The notes: a model not told the origin generated them from the letters alone. 64,000 nt of DNA from SHZI01 sp031395645 (GCA_031395645.1 JANNJM010000008.1:23806-87805), one strand, 5' to 3'; shown: positions 17,179 to 27,432, counted from the stretch's first letter. Numbers and translations: made by a program.

Positions 17179-17808
17179 TCAAGGGGATTCAGTTCTCGCT
17201 TCGGCGACGTCCCTCGGGTCCGGGACGTTCTCGCCCTCGGACGATGGGGTCAACGGCTCACTCGATTGTGGCGCGCCAGCTGCCTCGCCCGGTTCCGGAA
17301 CGAACGCGTGCGTTGCAAAGACTCGCGTGGTGCCATCATTCTGCAGGGCGAGCACGTCATAGGGGCCCGCGGATGGGGCCTCCATCCCCGGCGAACCCGG
17401 GGGCATACCGGTGACGACCAAGCCCCTGATGGCGGGTCGATCGCGCAAGAGTTGTCGGATCTCGTCGGCAGACACATGGCCATCGATAACATAGCCGCCG
17501 ATGCTCGCCGTGTGGCACCCGGCAATGGCCGCCGGTACCCCAAAGCGCGCCCGCACTGGCGCTAAGTCCACAACGTCGGAAACCTGGACGACAAAACCAT
17601 TGCTCTCCAAATACTTGATCCAGGTGCGACAGCAGGTGCAGGTGGGCAGGTTGAAGACTTCGATTGCCGGCTTGGGCGAAATCGCCGTCTCGGACGCCCG
17701 CAGGGGCGCTGACAAAGCGAGTAGCACTAGCGCTGCCTTCATCAGCCAGCGTCCAGCCGTCGGCTTTAGCCTGCCTCGATCCGCAACTGTCAATAGTGGC
17801 GTCGCCAT
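17179..17808 (-). CDS. DUF411 metal-binding periplasmic protein
   Basis: A 209-residue protein with an N-terminal hydrophobic export signal and a DUF411 domain: LPTCTCCRTWIKYLESNGF (about 54-72), GCHTASIGGYVIDGHV (about 97-112) and GMPPGSPGME (about 134-143). The cysteine pair and the Cys-His motif are the usual metal ligands of this family, which is linked to copper and other metal handling. A C-terminal tail of about 60 residues, ending in an acidic Ser/Pro-rich stretch, extends beyond the domain. The ATG at 17808 has a GAGAGGA ribosome site; the alternative ATG at 17742 does not. The gene stands alone, with no copper pump or sensor nearby. Confidence 0.85.
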   Translation of the reverse strand: MATPLLTVADRGRLKPTAGRWLMKAALVLLALSAPLRASETAISPKPAIEVFNLPTCTCCRTWIKYLESNGFVVQVSDVVDLAPVRARFGVPAAIAGCHTASIGGYVIDGHVSADEIRQLLRDRPAIRGLVVTGMPPGSPGMEAPSAGPYDVLALQNDGTTRVFATHAFVPEPGEAAGAPQSSEPLTPSSEGENVPDPRDVAEARTESP

Positions 17809-18242
17809 GCGTGGTCCTCTCGACGGTGACGAACGGTGATTGCGGCGCGTTGCCGGTTCAGCTGAAGCAACCTGCTCCTCAGTCGATGGGCCGACGGCGC
17901 GACGGCCCGAAAGCCACAGAATTTACCAATGTGAAAGACGCTAGCCCTGATGGGACCGCCTTGTCAATTGATTCTGGGGCATTCGCCGGGTAGGACCGAA
18001 GTGCGGGTGTGCGTGTTGTGCACGCTTCATGGTACCGGCTCAGAATTGCCCGCCTGTCCAAAAGCAATTCAGAGTCTCTGGAGATCGATGCCGTTCACTC
18101 GTGAACCCGGCAGTGCTTCGGTCTTGCGCGTTCGATGCGCGGCGACTAGGCGACGAGTCCGGCCTGCGGGCGCCCGATCAGGACTATGCCCGGCTCGGTA
18201 CTCCTTGGACTTCATGTCCAGCCAATCGGCAACCTGTCGCAG
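17809..18242. other. Intergenic, no gene seen
   Basis: A 434-base gap between two leftward genes. Short hairpin-forming sequence is present (for example GGGCCGACGGCGCGACGGCCC near 17887), but no ORF has coding character. Confidence 0.4.
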
Positions 18243-19256
18243 TCAGGTCTTTGAGAGTGGCGGAGCCACGAGCTTTCCGTTCGCCAGCGTGATGGTGCGA
18301 ATCTGACCGCGGCGATTGATTGTCAGGGTCAGGTTGGCCGATTCGGCGATCCCTTGGAACGGCGCCGCGGCGTCGCTCGCGGCGAGCGGCCGTCCGTCAA
18401 TGGCGGTCACCAAGTCCCCGGGCTGGAGGCCCAACCCGGCAAACTCTTGGCCGCGCTCGCCGGGGAAGACTTCGACTCCCCGAAATGTTCCACCCGTGAT
18501 CCGCGGTCGCGGCATCATGATGTCGGCCAACCGTGCCGCTCGGGGTTGAGGTCGATCCTCCGGAATTGCTGTCGGTTCACCACCACCGATCGCCGGTCCG
18601 CCGGAAACGGCATACCCCAGTGACCCGTCTGGCGCGATGTCGGCCAGCCGCGGCAAAAGCAGCGCTTCCAGCAGCCCGGCCCGCTTTAGGACGACCCGAT
18701 TGGCCTGGATGCCGACCACGATCGCACCACCCGGCAGCTCAGACTGGAGAAAGTACACGTTTTCGCGCCCCGAGCCGTCGGCGATGATGGCGTGGGATGT
18801 CCTCGGGTCGCTGCTGACAACCAAACCCCGCAACTCAAGGCTGAGTGTCGTTTCCGGTGCGGCGACATCCTCCGCCGCCAGCCCATCGGCGACCGGGACG
18901 ATGCCGAACAGGTGCGCGTTGGCAATGACCGCGTAGTCGGCGCCTGGACGCGACTGCGGTCCTGCGGCCCCGCTGGCTGTAGGCGGCACCCACGCCTGAT
19001 GAGGCATCGGCATCAGTGCGATAACGAGGCGGGAAAGGTTGTAGCCAATAGCGATCACCAAGACCAGGGAAATCCAGAACGGCAGATGTTGACTAGCCAG
19101 AGTCATTCGCTCGTCGGGAGTCATTCGGCGCCAGTCTCGGCGCACGCCGTCAGAACGCCGATGGATCGCCCGAAACCACACCCACAGTCTCGCCTTGTGC
19201 CAGGTAACGTCGTCCAAGCTACCGATCGATCGGACTGTGCCGGGAGCGTCAGACAT
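18243..19256 (-). CDS. gspC: Orphan type II secretion protein GspC
   Basis: A 337-residue inner-membrane protein with a cytosolic lead (1-55), one transmembrane helix (about 58-82), a periplasmic homology region (about 105-200, with LELRGLVVSSDPRTSHAII) and a C-terminal PDZ domain (about 245-335, with GLQPGDLVTAIDG). This is the architecture of GspC, which links the inner-membrane platform to the secretin. No other gsp gene is nearby. It could be a spare or replacement subunit for the host machine, or a remnant of a captured operon. The ribosome site is weak. Confidence 0.85.
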   Translation of the reverse strand: MSDAPGTVRSIGSLDDVTWHKARLWVWFRAIHRRSDGVRRDWRRMTPDERMTLASQHLPFWISLVLVIAIGYNLSRLVIALMPMPHQAWVPPTASGAAGPQSRPGADYAVIANAHLFGIVPVADGLAAEDVAAPETTLSLELRGLVVSSDPRTSHAIIADGSGRENVYFLQSELPGGAIVVGIQANRVVLKRAGLLEALLLPRLADIAPDGSLGYAVSGGPAIGGGEPTAIPEDRPQPRAARLADIMMPRPRITGGTFRGVEVFPGERGQEFAGLGLQPGDLVTAIDGRPLAASDAAAPFQGIAESANLTLTINRRGQIRTITLANGKLVAPPLSKT

Positions 19257-19746
19257 AGGTTTCCGGAATCGTTAGCCTCGTAGCGTCGCTCATGGCCGTG
19301 AATCTCAATGCACAGCGTTCTGCCAAACCCTGAGATTCAATAGTCGCGACTCGTGGCCGGCCGCGCAAGCGCCGCGCGCCGATCGGGCTTCGCCCGTCGG
19401 CGACCCTGGTTCACTCGCGCCTCGCCGATGGCGTGGTATCGGTCAGGGTGTGAATGTCTGACCGACCATGCATTCTCGTCGGGATACAAAGGGCTAGGCA
19501 AACTCCTTCACGAGCTCGTTTCGGAAGCGAGGAAGCGCGCCTCTGCTCACTCGGCGTCGACCGCAACATCCGGGCTTTCACCATCGAAGCCTGGTGACGT
19601 CGGAAACGTTTGACCCAGTGGCGGCGCACTGCTAGAAGAGAGTTTGGGGATTCCAGACAACTGCTACCGAGCGTGGGCAAGGGACGCCCGCTCGACTCCC
19701 AGGCACGGACGCACGCTGGCACGGGGCCTGAGTGTGGAGGGGTGGG
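19257..19746. other. Intergenic region upstream of the Rhs gene
   Basis: No gene is supported. The antisense frame that crosses into the Rhs gene is compositionally a shadow. The end of the region carries the Rhs ribosome site (GGAGG at 19736-19740). Confidence 0.4.
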
Positions 19747-22700
19747 ATGAGAAAGCGTCTTCAGCGCGTTAGCCCGATTCGGGTGAGCCGGGAGCGGAAT
19801 CCGATTGGGTGCCGGTACGTCCCGGCAGTGGTTCTGGCCACGGCGATCCTTTTCGGGTTCACGCCGCCAACGGCAGAGGGTGCTGTCGGGCGCCTCGGCG
19901 GGGCCGGGGCGGTGAGCCCGGCCGGTTCCGCCACCTACAGCATCCCGATCGAGGTTGCCGCCGGCATGAATGGGCTGAAGCCCGACCTTGCACTGGTCTA
20001 TGACAGCCAATCCGGCAACGGTCTGGCGGGGATTGGTTGGGCGCTCTCCGGGTTCCCCGGGATCTTCCGATGTCCCGGCACGATCGCAGTCGATGGGCAG
20101 CCAATCGGCGTCAATTACGGGCCCACGGATCGATTCTGTCTCGATGGGTCGCCTTTAATCATGGTAACCGATGGCGGCATCTATGGAGGGAATGATGTCC
20201 AGTACCGCCCCGAACTTTACAATTACCAGAAGGTCACGTCCAAGGGGAGTCAGGGTTCCGGACCATCGTACTTCGAAGTTAGGGTCTCCGACGGCACGAC
20301 GTATATCTACGGCAACGATGCAGATTCTCGCATTCTCGCCCCGGGAACAACTGAGGTCCGGGTGTGGGCCCTTAATACAGTACAGGACAAGTTTGGTAAT
20401 CAGATTCAGTTCGCCTACACGAATCCCGTCAGCGGCGAGTACGTGCCGGATGAGGTCACGTGGACCGGAACGACGTCCGGCGCGGCTCCCTACAAGCTGA
20501 AGTTTACGTATGATGACCTCAACTCGGTGCTGCCCTCAGCGGCGCGCAGTGGGTATGTCTGGGGATCGACGTGGCAGACTACTCGGCGGCTCAAGGAAAT
20601 CCTTTACTCGTTCAGCGATTCGCCCGTGCACCGCTACACGTTGATCTACACCGCTGGAACGTCCGGTCGAAGCCAACTCCAGTCCGTGCAGAAATGTAAC
20701 GGCACCGGCACCGACTGCCTGCCGGCGACGACTTTCACGTGGCAGAACGGCAGTTTGAGCTTTGGCACCGAGCAGTCCGGACCGACAACGCCATCCGAAG
20801 AGTACGCGGTCGCCGGCGACATCGACGGAGACGGTGACACGGATGTATATGTGCCCTCTGGCTCCACCTGGATGGTCATGTACGCCGATGCGGCGACGGG
20901 AAACTTGTCCACGCCAGTCAGTATCGGTCGCAGCTTTTATGGTGCAGGAGCCGCTGCCCTCGACTATGACGGTGACGGGCGTATCGACCTCGCGGCAGTT
21001 GACGGGAGCGGCACATGGAGTGTCTATCTGGCCGCGGGCACGGGCTGTTCGAGCGGCGTCTGCAATACCGGAATTGCTGTGGCCCAAAGCCTCAACTTGC
21101 AGCCCATCGACGCGAACGGCGACGGCCTTTCGGACCTCCTTTACCAGCGAAACGGTGCCTCATACCTGCGTATAAACACTAACGCGGATTTGGGGCCGGA
21201 ACGGGTGGTCACGCTCCCGGGTCAGTTGGGCTATCGCGTCCGGGAGGTCGGTGATGTGGATGGAGACGGCCGACAGGATGTTGTCATCGTCCACAAGACG
21301 GTTGAATTTGGCACTCCCAATCTTTATGAGACGACGCTAACCGTCTACCGTTCGTTCTGGAACACGTCGGCACAGCCGGACCAGGACGATTTTCAGGCGG
21401 TGTATAGCGATTATGCGTCGGGTACCACCGGTCACATCCAGAGCGACCCTCTCTTTCTGGACATCAATGGGGATGGCCTATCCGACCTCTTATACAAGTG
21501 GCAGGGGGGGGCGGTCGTCACCGTGCTGAGTCGTGGTAAGCCCGGCGGTTGGTCCGCGCCGGTTTCGACCGGCATGGGGTCGTACTTCCGCGACGGAGCG
21601 GTCGCGGCTGATTTCAACAAGGACGGTCGCGACGACATGATTGCACCCTGCAGCAATACGTCGGGGTCGAACTGGTGTGCCTACCTCTCGAATGGAACCA
21701 CGTACTCAGCATCGCTGAAGACTGACATTGGTGGACCGACCGTGGGCACAGTAACGAAGTTGGTGTCGGTTGACACCACTGGCGACGGCTCCATGGATTT
21801 TGTGGCGGTGAAGAACACGTCCCCGGTCGACGGCTGGGTGGTGCGAGTTCAGGACGGTCCGCACGCGGATTTACTGACCGGGATCACCGACGGGTTAGGC
21901 AACACTTTCAATCCCAGCTATCACGCGTTGAGCAACTGGCCTTATGCCAGCGATCAAGGCTACTCGGCGACGGGCTTGGCCAGCCCGCCCACGAAACGGA
22001 TGGTCCGCGGCGGACCGGCCACCGTGGTCAGCCAGGTGGAGAGCAGCACGGGGGTTGGCGGGGGAAATTACACGACCAAGTATGCTTATTGGAATGCGGT
22101 GCAGGACGCTACGGGCCGGGGCGTCGAAGGCTTTGAGACTGTCAAGGCCAAGGACTCGCGCGATGGCATGCTGACGGAGACGGTGTACAACCAGTACTTC
22201 CCGTACACCGGCCGGCCGAAACGGGTAACGGTGTGGAACGGGAGTAACAAGGTGACGGAGACTGACTTGAGCTGGGGTTCGCAGGTCGCGCAGGACGGCG
22301 AGGCCGACAGCAACCACACGGCGGGGAGTTACAAATTCGTCCACCTACGCAACCAGGTTGAAAAGGCCTTCGAAGTCGATGGCGGCGGCAGTTATAACGG
22401 GCAGCTGGTGCGAACCGTGACGCGGAATACGATCCACCCGTCGCCCTACGACTGGGACTACGTACACGGCGCGCCCCGGCGGGAGGTCGTGACCGTCGAT
22501 CCGGAGGTGGGCGCAACGATCACGACGACGACCGATTACACCTTCGAAAATCTGACTTCGGCGGGGTGCTTGGGATTGCCGAGCACGGTGGCCGTCAAGA
22601 AGGATGACGGGATTAGCAATAGCACCCGCAATCTGGCCTTCACCTACGACCCTGGCACTTGCCGCACTATGACCGAAACGGTGGGGACGACCGCAGCGAA

Positions 22701-25700
22701 GCAGCTGAAGACCAGCTACACCTACGACAGTTCCGGGCGCCTGTGGACGTCAACGGAAGACTCGGGCGACGTGGTTGCGGCTGATCGGCTCATGACCATG
22801 GCCTACGACACCACGGGCTTCCGGCCGTCGAGTCAGACGTTCTCGGCAGACGGCGTTGCCTACGCTATTGGCCACAGTTGGGACAACAGGCTGGGCCTGG
22901 AGGCGGGCCGCTCGAACCCGCAGGGCGAGTCGACCGGTTGGGACTACGACGACTTTGGCCGACTGAAGACCGAGACCCGGCCGGCGGGCAGTTCCGGGAT
23001 CACCTACACGGCCTGCAGTCCGTGCTGGCCGAGCAACTCGAAGTACAAGTTGCGGGAGACACGCTCGGACGGCTCGTGGTCGGAGAGTTACCGGGACGCC
23101 TTCGACCGTGTAGTAGGCACCGCCTCACTGCTGAACAGCGGGACCACCGAGAGCCGGCAGGTCTTCACCTACAACAACTTGGGCCGCTTGGTCACCGAGA
23201 CCCTGCCGTACCGCTCCGACAGCGCGCCATTCAATATCGACCGTACGTACGACTTGATCGGACGGCCGAAGACCGAAAGCCGGCCGGTGAGTGACACGGA
23301 CACTACCCTGCAGTCCACTAGCTGGATTTACAACCGCCTGGCCACCACGGTAACCGACGCCGAGAGCCACGCCCGGACCTTTACTATGGACGCGGAAGGC
23401 CGGCTGGCCGCGGTGCAGGAACCATCGCCGGGTGGGACCACGGCTTACGGCTATACCCCTTGGGGTGAGCTGAACTCGGTGACCGACGCCAGCCTTCACC
23501 AGACCACGACCATGAGCTATGACGAACGGGGCTTCCGCACCGACGTGGTGGACCAGGACGCGGGGGCATCGAAGTTTGAATACACCGTGTGGGGCGAGCT
23601 CTACCGCTTCCGCGACGCCCGGACTAGTGCCCCAAACTGGACGCTGACCAACACCTACGACCAGCTGGGGCGACTGGGCACGCGGGTGGACTACGACCCG
23701 GTGGTCACGACCAGTGCCACCAGCACGTGGGATTACTACATCACCACGGACGTCAACACCGACGCCCGTAAGGGGCTGCTGTACCGGGCAAACAGCTACA
23801 TTTCGGTTGTCGGTAGCGCCCTCCTTTACCGGGAGGAGCACAAATATGACGTGGTGGCGGGTTCGCAGGTCAGCCTGCTGCAGACCGCGGTTACTATCAC
23901 CGGCGCACCGTCGGTTTACACCACCGGCTACACGTACGACACCGAAGGTCGACTGGAGCACATGACCTACCCGACCACCGTCAGCGGCAGCCCGCGCGTG
24001 GACTACGCCTACACCCGGAGCTATCTGGACACGGTGAAACTGTTCCAGAACGGCCTACCCTACGACCGTTATGACTTGGTTACGGTGGATGCTCTGGGGC
24101 GCGATACCTTGACTCGGCTCGGCACCTCCGCCCTCGACGTGCAAACGCTCTATGACCGCGTGAACCTGATGGTGAAGGAGATCAAGACCGGGGGCCCGAG
24201 CCTCGGTACGGGCACGCAGAACCTGGCCTACACCTGGGACAAGGTCGGCAACCTCAAGACCCGGCAGGACAAGAACCAGACCGGCAACCCGACCTACCTG
24301 ACCGAGCGGTTCACGTACGACGCCTTGAACCGGCTGGGCTATGCCTACCGCAACGAATGGGCTACTCAGAACCTCGGGTACACGGCGGACGGCAATATCA
24401 CGTCGAAGGTCATGCCGGACGGCAATGCCTTCGACTTCACCTACCAGACGGCTGGCAAGCCCCACGCGGTTTCGAAAGTTGAACGCAGCTTCGCTTGTGA
24501 TTGCAGCACGTGTGTTGTCACCGACAACTACGGGTACGACGCAGCGGGGAACATGACGTCGCGAACGGGCGCGTCGGGCAACCGCTACGTGACTTGGACG
24601 GCGTTCGGCAAGCCAAAGCAGATCAGCTTGGGCACCGAGAACTGCGGTGGAGACTGCACGACCTTTGTGTACGGGCCCGACCGGCAGCTGATCAGGCAAG
24701 ACGACAAGAAGGGTAGCACGACGCGGAAGATCTTCTACATTGGTCCGCACTTCGAGGTGGAAGTGAACGGGGCAGTTACTGAGTACCGCTCCCACGGCCT
24801 GGCCAACGGCCAGGTGGTGTTCACCCAAATTGAGGACAGTAGCGGCCCGGCCCTCTGGCAAACCTACTACCCGTTACGCGATCACCTGGGCAGTGTGGAC
24901 AAGCAGTTCCGGTCAGACGGATTGAGCACGCTGACCAACAGCTTCGACGCCTTCGGACGGCGGCGGAACGGCGACTGGACCAACGACGGCTCCGGGTCGA
25001 CGATGACCGCGAGCCTTTGGAACCACCAGGGCTTCACCGGTCACGAGATGCTGGATAACTCGCAGCTGGTGTACATGAAGGGTCGGGTCTACGATCCGAA
25101 CCTCGGGCGCTTCCTGTCTCGCGACCCGCTGCTCGACGACCCGCAAATGCCACAGAGCCTCAATCCGCTGAGTTATGTAGCTAATACTCCGCTGAGCGCG
25201 ACCGATCCTTCAGGATTCCGCAGGACACCGGATTGGTACTACGATGGCGGCTGGGTGGAGATCCACGAAATCAATGGTGGTGGAGGCGGTAATTTCGCGT
25301 TCGAAAGTACCGGCTACCTCCGCACACCTGATGGGACGCTAACCTATCTTGGAACCACCACCCAATTCTTCTCTGTGGGTGGTAGTGGCGGCTTGAATTT
25401 CCATGGGAATTCAAACCGGGGCGGCTCGAGCGAAGGGGGAGACGGATCTACCGGAAGTGGAGGAGAGCCTGCGGCGCCGCAAGACCAGAAGCCGATCTGT
25501 GAAGGCGGCGTCCCACAGCTGATCGACGCCAACATTACGGCAGCGGTGGCTACCGCTAGGGTGCTGGCGGCAAATACCACTGACGGCAGCATGCCTCCCA
25601 TCGGGGCGCGCAGAGTCGGTCCTGTGACTTCGGCACGTATCGCACCGTATGAGCAAATTGCGGCGAATACCGACTGGGCCAGGGTTGCCAAGGCGGGCGC

Positions 25701-25920
25701 TCGCCTTGGCACGGCATTCAACGTCTACAACGTCGTTTCCGGATTCCGAAGCAGCGTGGCCGACGGGCTATATGCGACGACAGACATGGCAGTCGGAACG
25801 GCGCTCGCGTTTGTTCCTCTTGCCGGCGTTCCGGTGAGCATCGGGTACAGCGCGCATGGTGGAAGCAAGGCGCTGGTCAACGACGTTCGTTACGCGACTG
25901 GGCGGTGCCGGGCTCCCTGA
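19747..25920 (+). CDS. SpvB/TcdB-like N-terminus plus YD/Rhs repeats, polymorphic toxin-type giant protein
   Basis: A protein of 2057 residues. The ATG at 19747 follows a GGAGG site and is preferred over the GTG at 19732. Order of parts: signal-type hydrophobic segment (about 24-50), SpvB-like domain beginning SPAGSATYSIPIEVAAG, repeated FG-GAP-like calcium motifs (DIDGDGDTDVYV, DYDGDGRIDLA, DVDGDGRQDVV), then many YD repeats, and the Rhs core GRVYDPNLGRFLSRDPL at about 1780. Beyond the core lie about 240 variable residues: a Gly-rich linker and a C-terminal hydrophobic helical stretch (about 1995-2040). This tip has no toxin motif I recognise. Rhs shells enclose such tips for delivery into rival cells. 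Downstream genes look like immunity and displaced-tip genes. Confidence 0.9.
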   Translation: MRKRLQRVSPIRVSRERNPIGCRYVPAVVLATAILFGFTPPTAEGAVGRLGGAGAVSPAGSATYSIPIEVAAGMNGLKPDLALVYDSQSGNGLAGIGWALSGFPGIFRCPGTIAVDGQPIGVNYGPTDRFCLDGSPLIMVTDGGIYGGNDVQYRPELYNYQKVTSKGSQGSGPSYFEVRVSDGTTYIYGNDADSRILAPGTTEVRVWALNTVQDKFGNQIQFAYTNPVSGEYVPDEVTWTGTTSGAAPYKLKFTYDDLNSVLPSAARSGYVWGSTWQTTRRLKEILYSFSDSPVHRYTLIYTAGTSGRSQLQSVQKCNGTGTDCLPATTFTWQNGSLSFGTEQSGPTTPSEEYAVAGDIDGDGDTDVYVPSGSTWMVMYADAATGNLSTPVSIGRSFYGAGAAALDYDGDGRIDLAAVDGSGTWSVYLAAGTGCSSGVCNTGIAVAQSLNLQPIDANGDGLSDLLYQRNGASYLRINTNADLGPERVVTLPGQLGYRVREVGDVDGDGRQDVVIVHKTVEFGTPNLYETTLTVYRSFWNTSAQPDQDDFQAVYSDYASGTTGHIQSDPLFLDINGDGLSDLLYKWQGGAVVTVLSRGKPGGWSAPVSTGMGSYFRDGAVAADFNKDGRDDMIAPCSNTSGSNWCAYLSNGTTYSASLKTDIGGPTVGTVTKLVSVDTTGDGSMDFVAVKNTSPVDGWVVRVQDGPHADLLTGITDGLGNTFNPSYHALSNWPYASDQGYSATGLASPPTKRMVRGGPATVVSQVESSTGVGGGNYTTKYAYWNAVQDATGRGVEGFETVKAKDSRDGMLTETVYNQYFPYTGRPKRVTVWNGSNKVTETDLSWGSQVAQDGEADSNHTAGSYKFVHLRNQVEKAFEVDGGGSYNGQLVRTVTRNTIHPSPYDWDYVHGAPRREVVTVDPEVGATITTTTDYTFENLTSAGCLGLPSTVAVKKDDGISNSTRNLAFTYDPGTCRTMTETVGTTAAKQLKTSYTYDSSGRLWTSTEDSGDVVAADRLMTMAYDTTGFRPSSQTFSADGVAYAIGHSWDNRLGLEAGRSNPQGESTGWDYDDFGRLKTETRPAGSSGITYTACSPCWPSNSKYKLRETRSDGSWSESYRDAFDRVVGTASLLNSGTTESRQVFTYNNLGRLVTETLPYRSDSAPFNIDRTYDLIGRPKTESRPVSDTDTTLQSTSWIYNRLATTVTDAESHARTFTMDAEGRLAAVQEPSPGGTTAYGYTPWGELNSVTDASLHQTTTMSYDERGFRTDVVDQDAGASKFEYTVWGELYRFRDARTSAPNWTLTNTYDQLGRLGTRVDYDPVVTTSATSTWDYYITTDVNTDARKGLLYRANSYISVVGSALLYREEHKYDVVAGSQVSLLQTAVTITGAPSVYTTGYTYDTEGRLEHMTYPTTVSGSPRVDYAYTRSYLDTVKLFQNGLPYDRYDLVTVDALGRDTLTRLGTSALDVQTLYDRVNLMVKEIKTGGPSLGTGTQNLAYTWDKVGNLKTRQDKNQTGNPTYLTERFTYDALNRLGYAYRNEWATQNLGYTADGNITSKVMPDGNAFDFTYQTAGKPHAVSKVERSFACDCSTCVVTDNYGYDAAGNMTSRTGASGNRYVTWTAFGKPKQISLGTENCGGDCTTFVYGPDRQLIRQDDKKGSTTRKIFYIGPHFEVEVNGAVTEYRSHGLANGQVVFTQIEDSSGPALWQTYYPLRDHLGSVDKQFRSDGLSTLTNSFDAFGRRRNGDWTNDGSGSTMTASLWNHQGFTGHEMLDNSQLVYMKGRVYDPNLGRFLSRDPLLDDPQMPQSLNPLSYVANTPLSATDPSGFRRTPDWYYDGGWVEIHEINGGGGGNFAFESTGYLRTPDGTLTYLGTTTQFFSVGGSGGLNFHGNSNRGGSSEGGDGSTGSGGEPAAPQDQKPICEGGVPQLIDANITAAVATARVLAANTTDGSMPPIGARRVGPVTSARIAPYEQIAANTDWARVAKAGARLGTAFNVYNVVSGFRSSVADGLYATTDMAVGTALAFVPLAGVPVSIGYSAHGGSKALVNDVRYATGRCRAP

Positions 25921-25921
25921 T

Positions 25922-26347
25922 ATGAACCATGACCTGCTGACCCGACTCTACCTGCGGCAATATGCGTTCTTGACGCGCAGATACCCGCGCCAGCCAGCGT
26001 CAGCGATATACCACTTCGCAACCTTAGGTGTCTCGGCTCTGGTGTCGTTGGCTGGACTCGCGACATTGGCGCTGGGCTTCTGGGTTATCAGTCGCGCCCT
26101 TAACAGGCCCATTGTCCCTTGGGCGGCTCCAGACTGGCTAGTTGTCGTTGGCAGTTTAGGGTTGGCGTTCCTGCCGGGTGTATTCATCGACAAGAAGATG
26201 TCTTCTCTCCGGCTGGTCGATAAGGATCTGGTTACGTTCTACAGCGAACCACAAGAGCGGCTTCGCTGGTGGTTGGCTGTGCTGTCGATAATCCCTCTCA
26301 CAGGTGTTGTGGCGGTATGCTTCGTAGCGCTGCGATCAAGCAGCTGA
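25922..26347 (+). CDS. Small membrane protein, candidate immunity to the Rhs tip
   Basis: A 141-residue protein starting one base after the Rhs stop. It has three hydrophobic segments (about 33-55, 69-85 and 115-135). Its place right behind an Rhs gene is where the cognate immunity gene normally sits, and a membrane immunity protein would fit a membrane-active tip, which the hydrophobic Rhs C-terminus could be. I recognise no family. The assignment rests on position. Confidence 0.55.
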   Translation: MNHDLLTRLYLRQYAFLTRRYPRQPASAIYHFATLGVSALVSLAGLATLALGFWVISRALNRPIVPWAAPDWLVVVGSLGLAFLPGVFIDKKMSSLRLVDKDLVTFYSEPQERLRWWLAVLSIIPLTGVVAVCFVALRSSS

Positions 26348-26639
26348 ATCGGTTGCCGCAAAGACGGGAGCCAGCGCCGTACAAAAGGAGTTGTCGATAC
26401 TGCGGGCAGGCCGCTCAGCCAGCGTCAAGGAAGTGCGATCGGCCGAAGAACTCCAAGGCATATTCGGCCGAATGAGCAAAGGCGGATCGCCGGTAGAGGG
26501 GTCGACTTACCCGGGTCAGCTGGTGCGCCTTCCAGACGGAACTACAGTCGGAATGCGTGCCACTTCGCGGTCTGGTGGACCAACAATCGACGTCAAATTG
26601 CCCGATGGAACCTTGCAGAAGATTCACGTTTCACCATGA
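26328..26639 (+). pseudogene. Displaced toxin C-terminal tip (orphan Rhs/CDI-type fragment)
   Basis: A frame open from 26328 without a convincing start (TTG at 26391 has no spaced ribosome site) encodes about 103 residues ending in a compact domain: VRSAEELQGIFGRMSKGG, then TYPGQLVRLPDGTTVGMR, then GGPTIDVKLPDG and KIHV. The pattern PDGT...GG.TIDI...KIH recurs at the very C-terminus of CDI and Rhs toxins, often ribonucleases. It overlaps the end of the preceding gene and the start of the following immunity-like gene. This is the usual form of an orphan tip left when an Rhs gene acquires a new C-terminus by recombination. Confidence 0.65.
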
Positions 26640-27004
26640 GCACTTCTTCATGCATCAATGAAATCCTCGTGCGCGGTCTGGATGATTGGATCCAGGCAGC
26701 GGAGGTGGCGTCAATTGCGCGTACTCATGGCGGTGCCAAAGGGGACGACGAAACTCGCAAGATCTCGATAGAAATTGTTCGGGAACTACTAAATCGAGAT
26801 CTGATTCAGATCGGCGAAGTCTCAAGTACCGGCTTTCAGTCATGGAACCTCTCTGAAGTCGATGTACTTGCCAAGATAGACGCCGACTGGCGTCGTCGGC
26901 CCCACGGTCCAGACCTCGGCGAACTGTTCTGGCTGAACTTAACGGAGTATGGGCAACGAATTGCGAATGAAACCTGGGAACGAGCAGACTCCGGCGGGGC
27001 ATGA
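26636..27004 (+). CDS. Immunity protein for the displaced tip
   Basis: A 122-residue soluble protein whose ATG overlaps the stop of the displaced tip (ATGA). It starts with a helical ILVRGLDDWIQAAEVASIAR segment and contains ELLNRDLIQIGEV, a pattern I associate with small cytosolic immunity proteins paired with toxins of the preceding type. Kept immunity genes behind lost toxins protect against relatives that still carry the tip. Confidence 0.65.
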   Translation: MSTSSCINEILVRGLDDWIQAAEVASIARTHGGAKGDDETRKISIEIVRELLNRDLIQIGEVSSTGFQSWNLSEVDVLAKIDADWRRRPHGPDLGELFWLNLTEYGQRIANETWERADSGGA

Positions 27005-27205
27005 GCCGCAAAAGGTGAGGCAGAAAGATCGGGATCCGCCTACGAAAAGGGTCGGCATTTTGCCCTCTATGAAGTTATCTCACTGCTCGCGCAGCAGGCA
27101 GATGCCTTTGGAATCGATCGCTCGGTCGTGGGTCTCGCAGGAGTAGACCCGGAGCGAGATCTCCTTGCAGCAGATTGCCTGAAGGCGCCCCCACCCGGAA
27201 CATAA
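27005..27205 (+). pseudogene. Remnant of a second immunity-like small gene
   Basis: In frame with, and directly after, the stop of the preceding gene, 67 codons encode YEKGRHFALYEVISLLAQQA, then DAFGIDRSVVGLAGVDPERDLL. This has normal protein character and resembles short proteins found beside polymorphic-toxin genes, but there is no start codon in frame. It looks like the 3' part of a lost gene. The rest of 27206-27432 shows nothing. Confidence 0.4.
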
Positions 27206-27432
27206 CGCGGTGGGTCATTATGCGCAGTGCCGAGGCGCTGTGCGCGGTCGCCGCACAATCAGCGCTATGTTCAAGTGAGCGCGGGAGCGCGCTGCAGCGG
27301 TGGTCAGCGCGCGAGGCCGGCCGGCTCCAGATGCCGACGCTGGTGCACGCGGGTGACGATAATGCGCGATGTCGAATTCGGCGAAGCCCGATTCCACAGC
27401 CATTAGGGCCCAAAAACTAACCGGTTCGGTGC

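Noticed and set aside
19411..20010. A 199-codon leftward frame overlapping the Rhs start
   Set aside because: It overlaps the signal peptide and SpvB-like region of a certain gene and has shadow composition.
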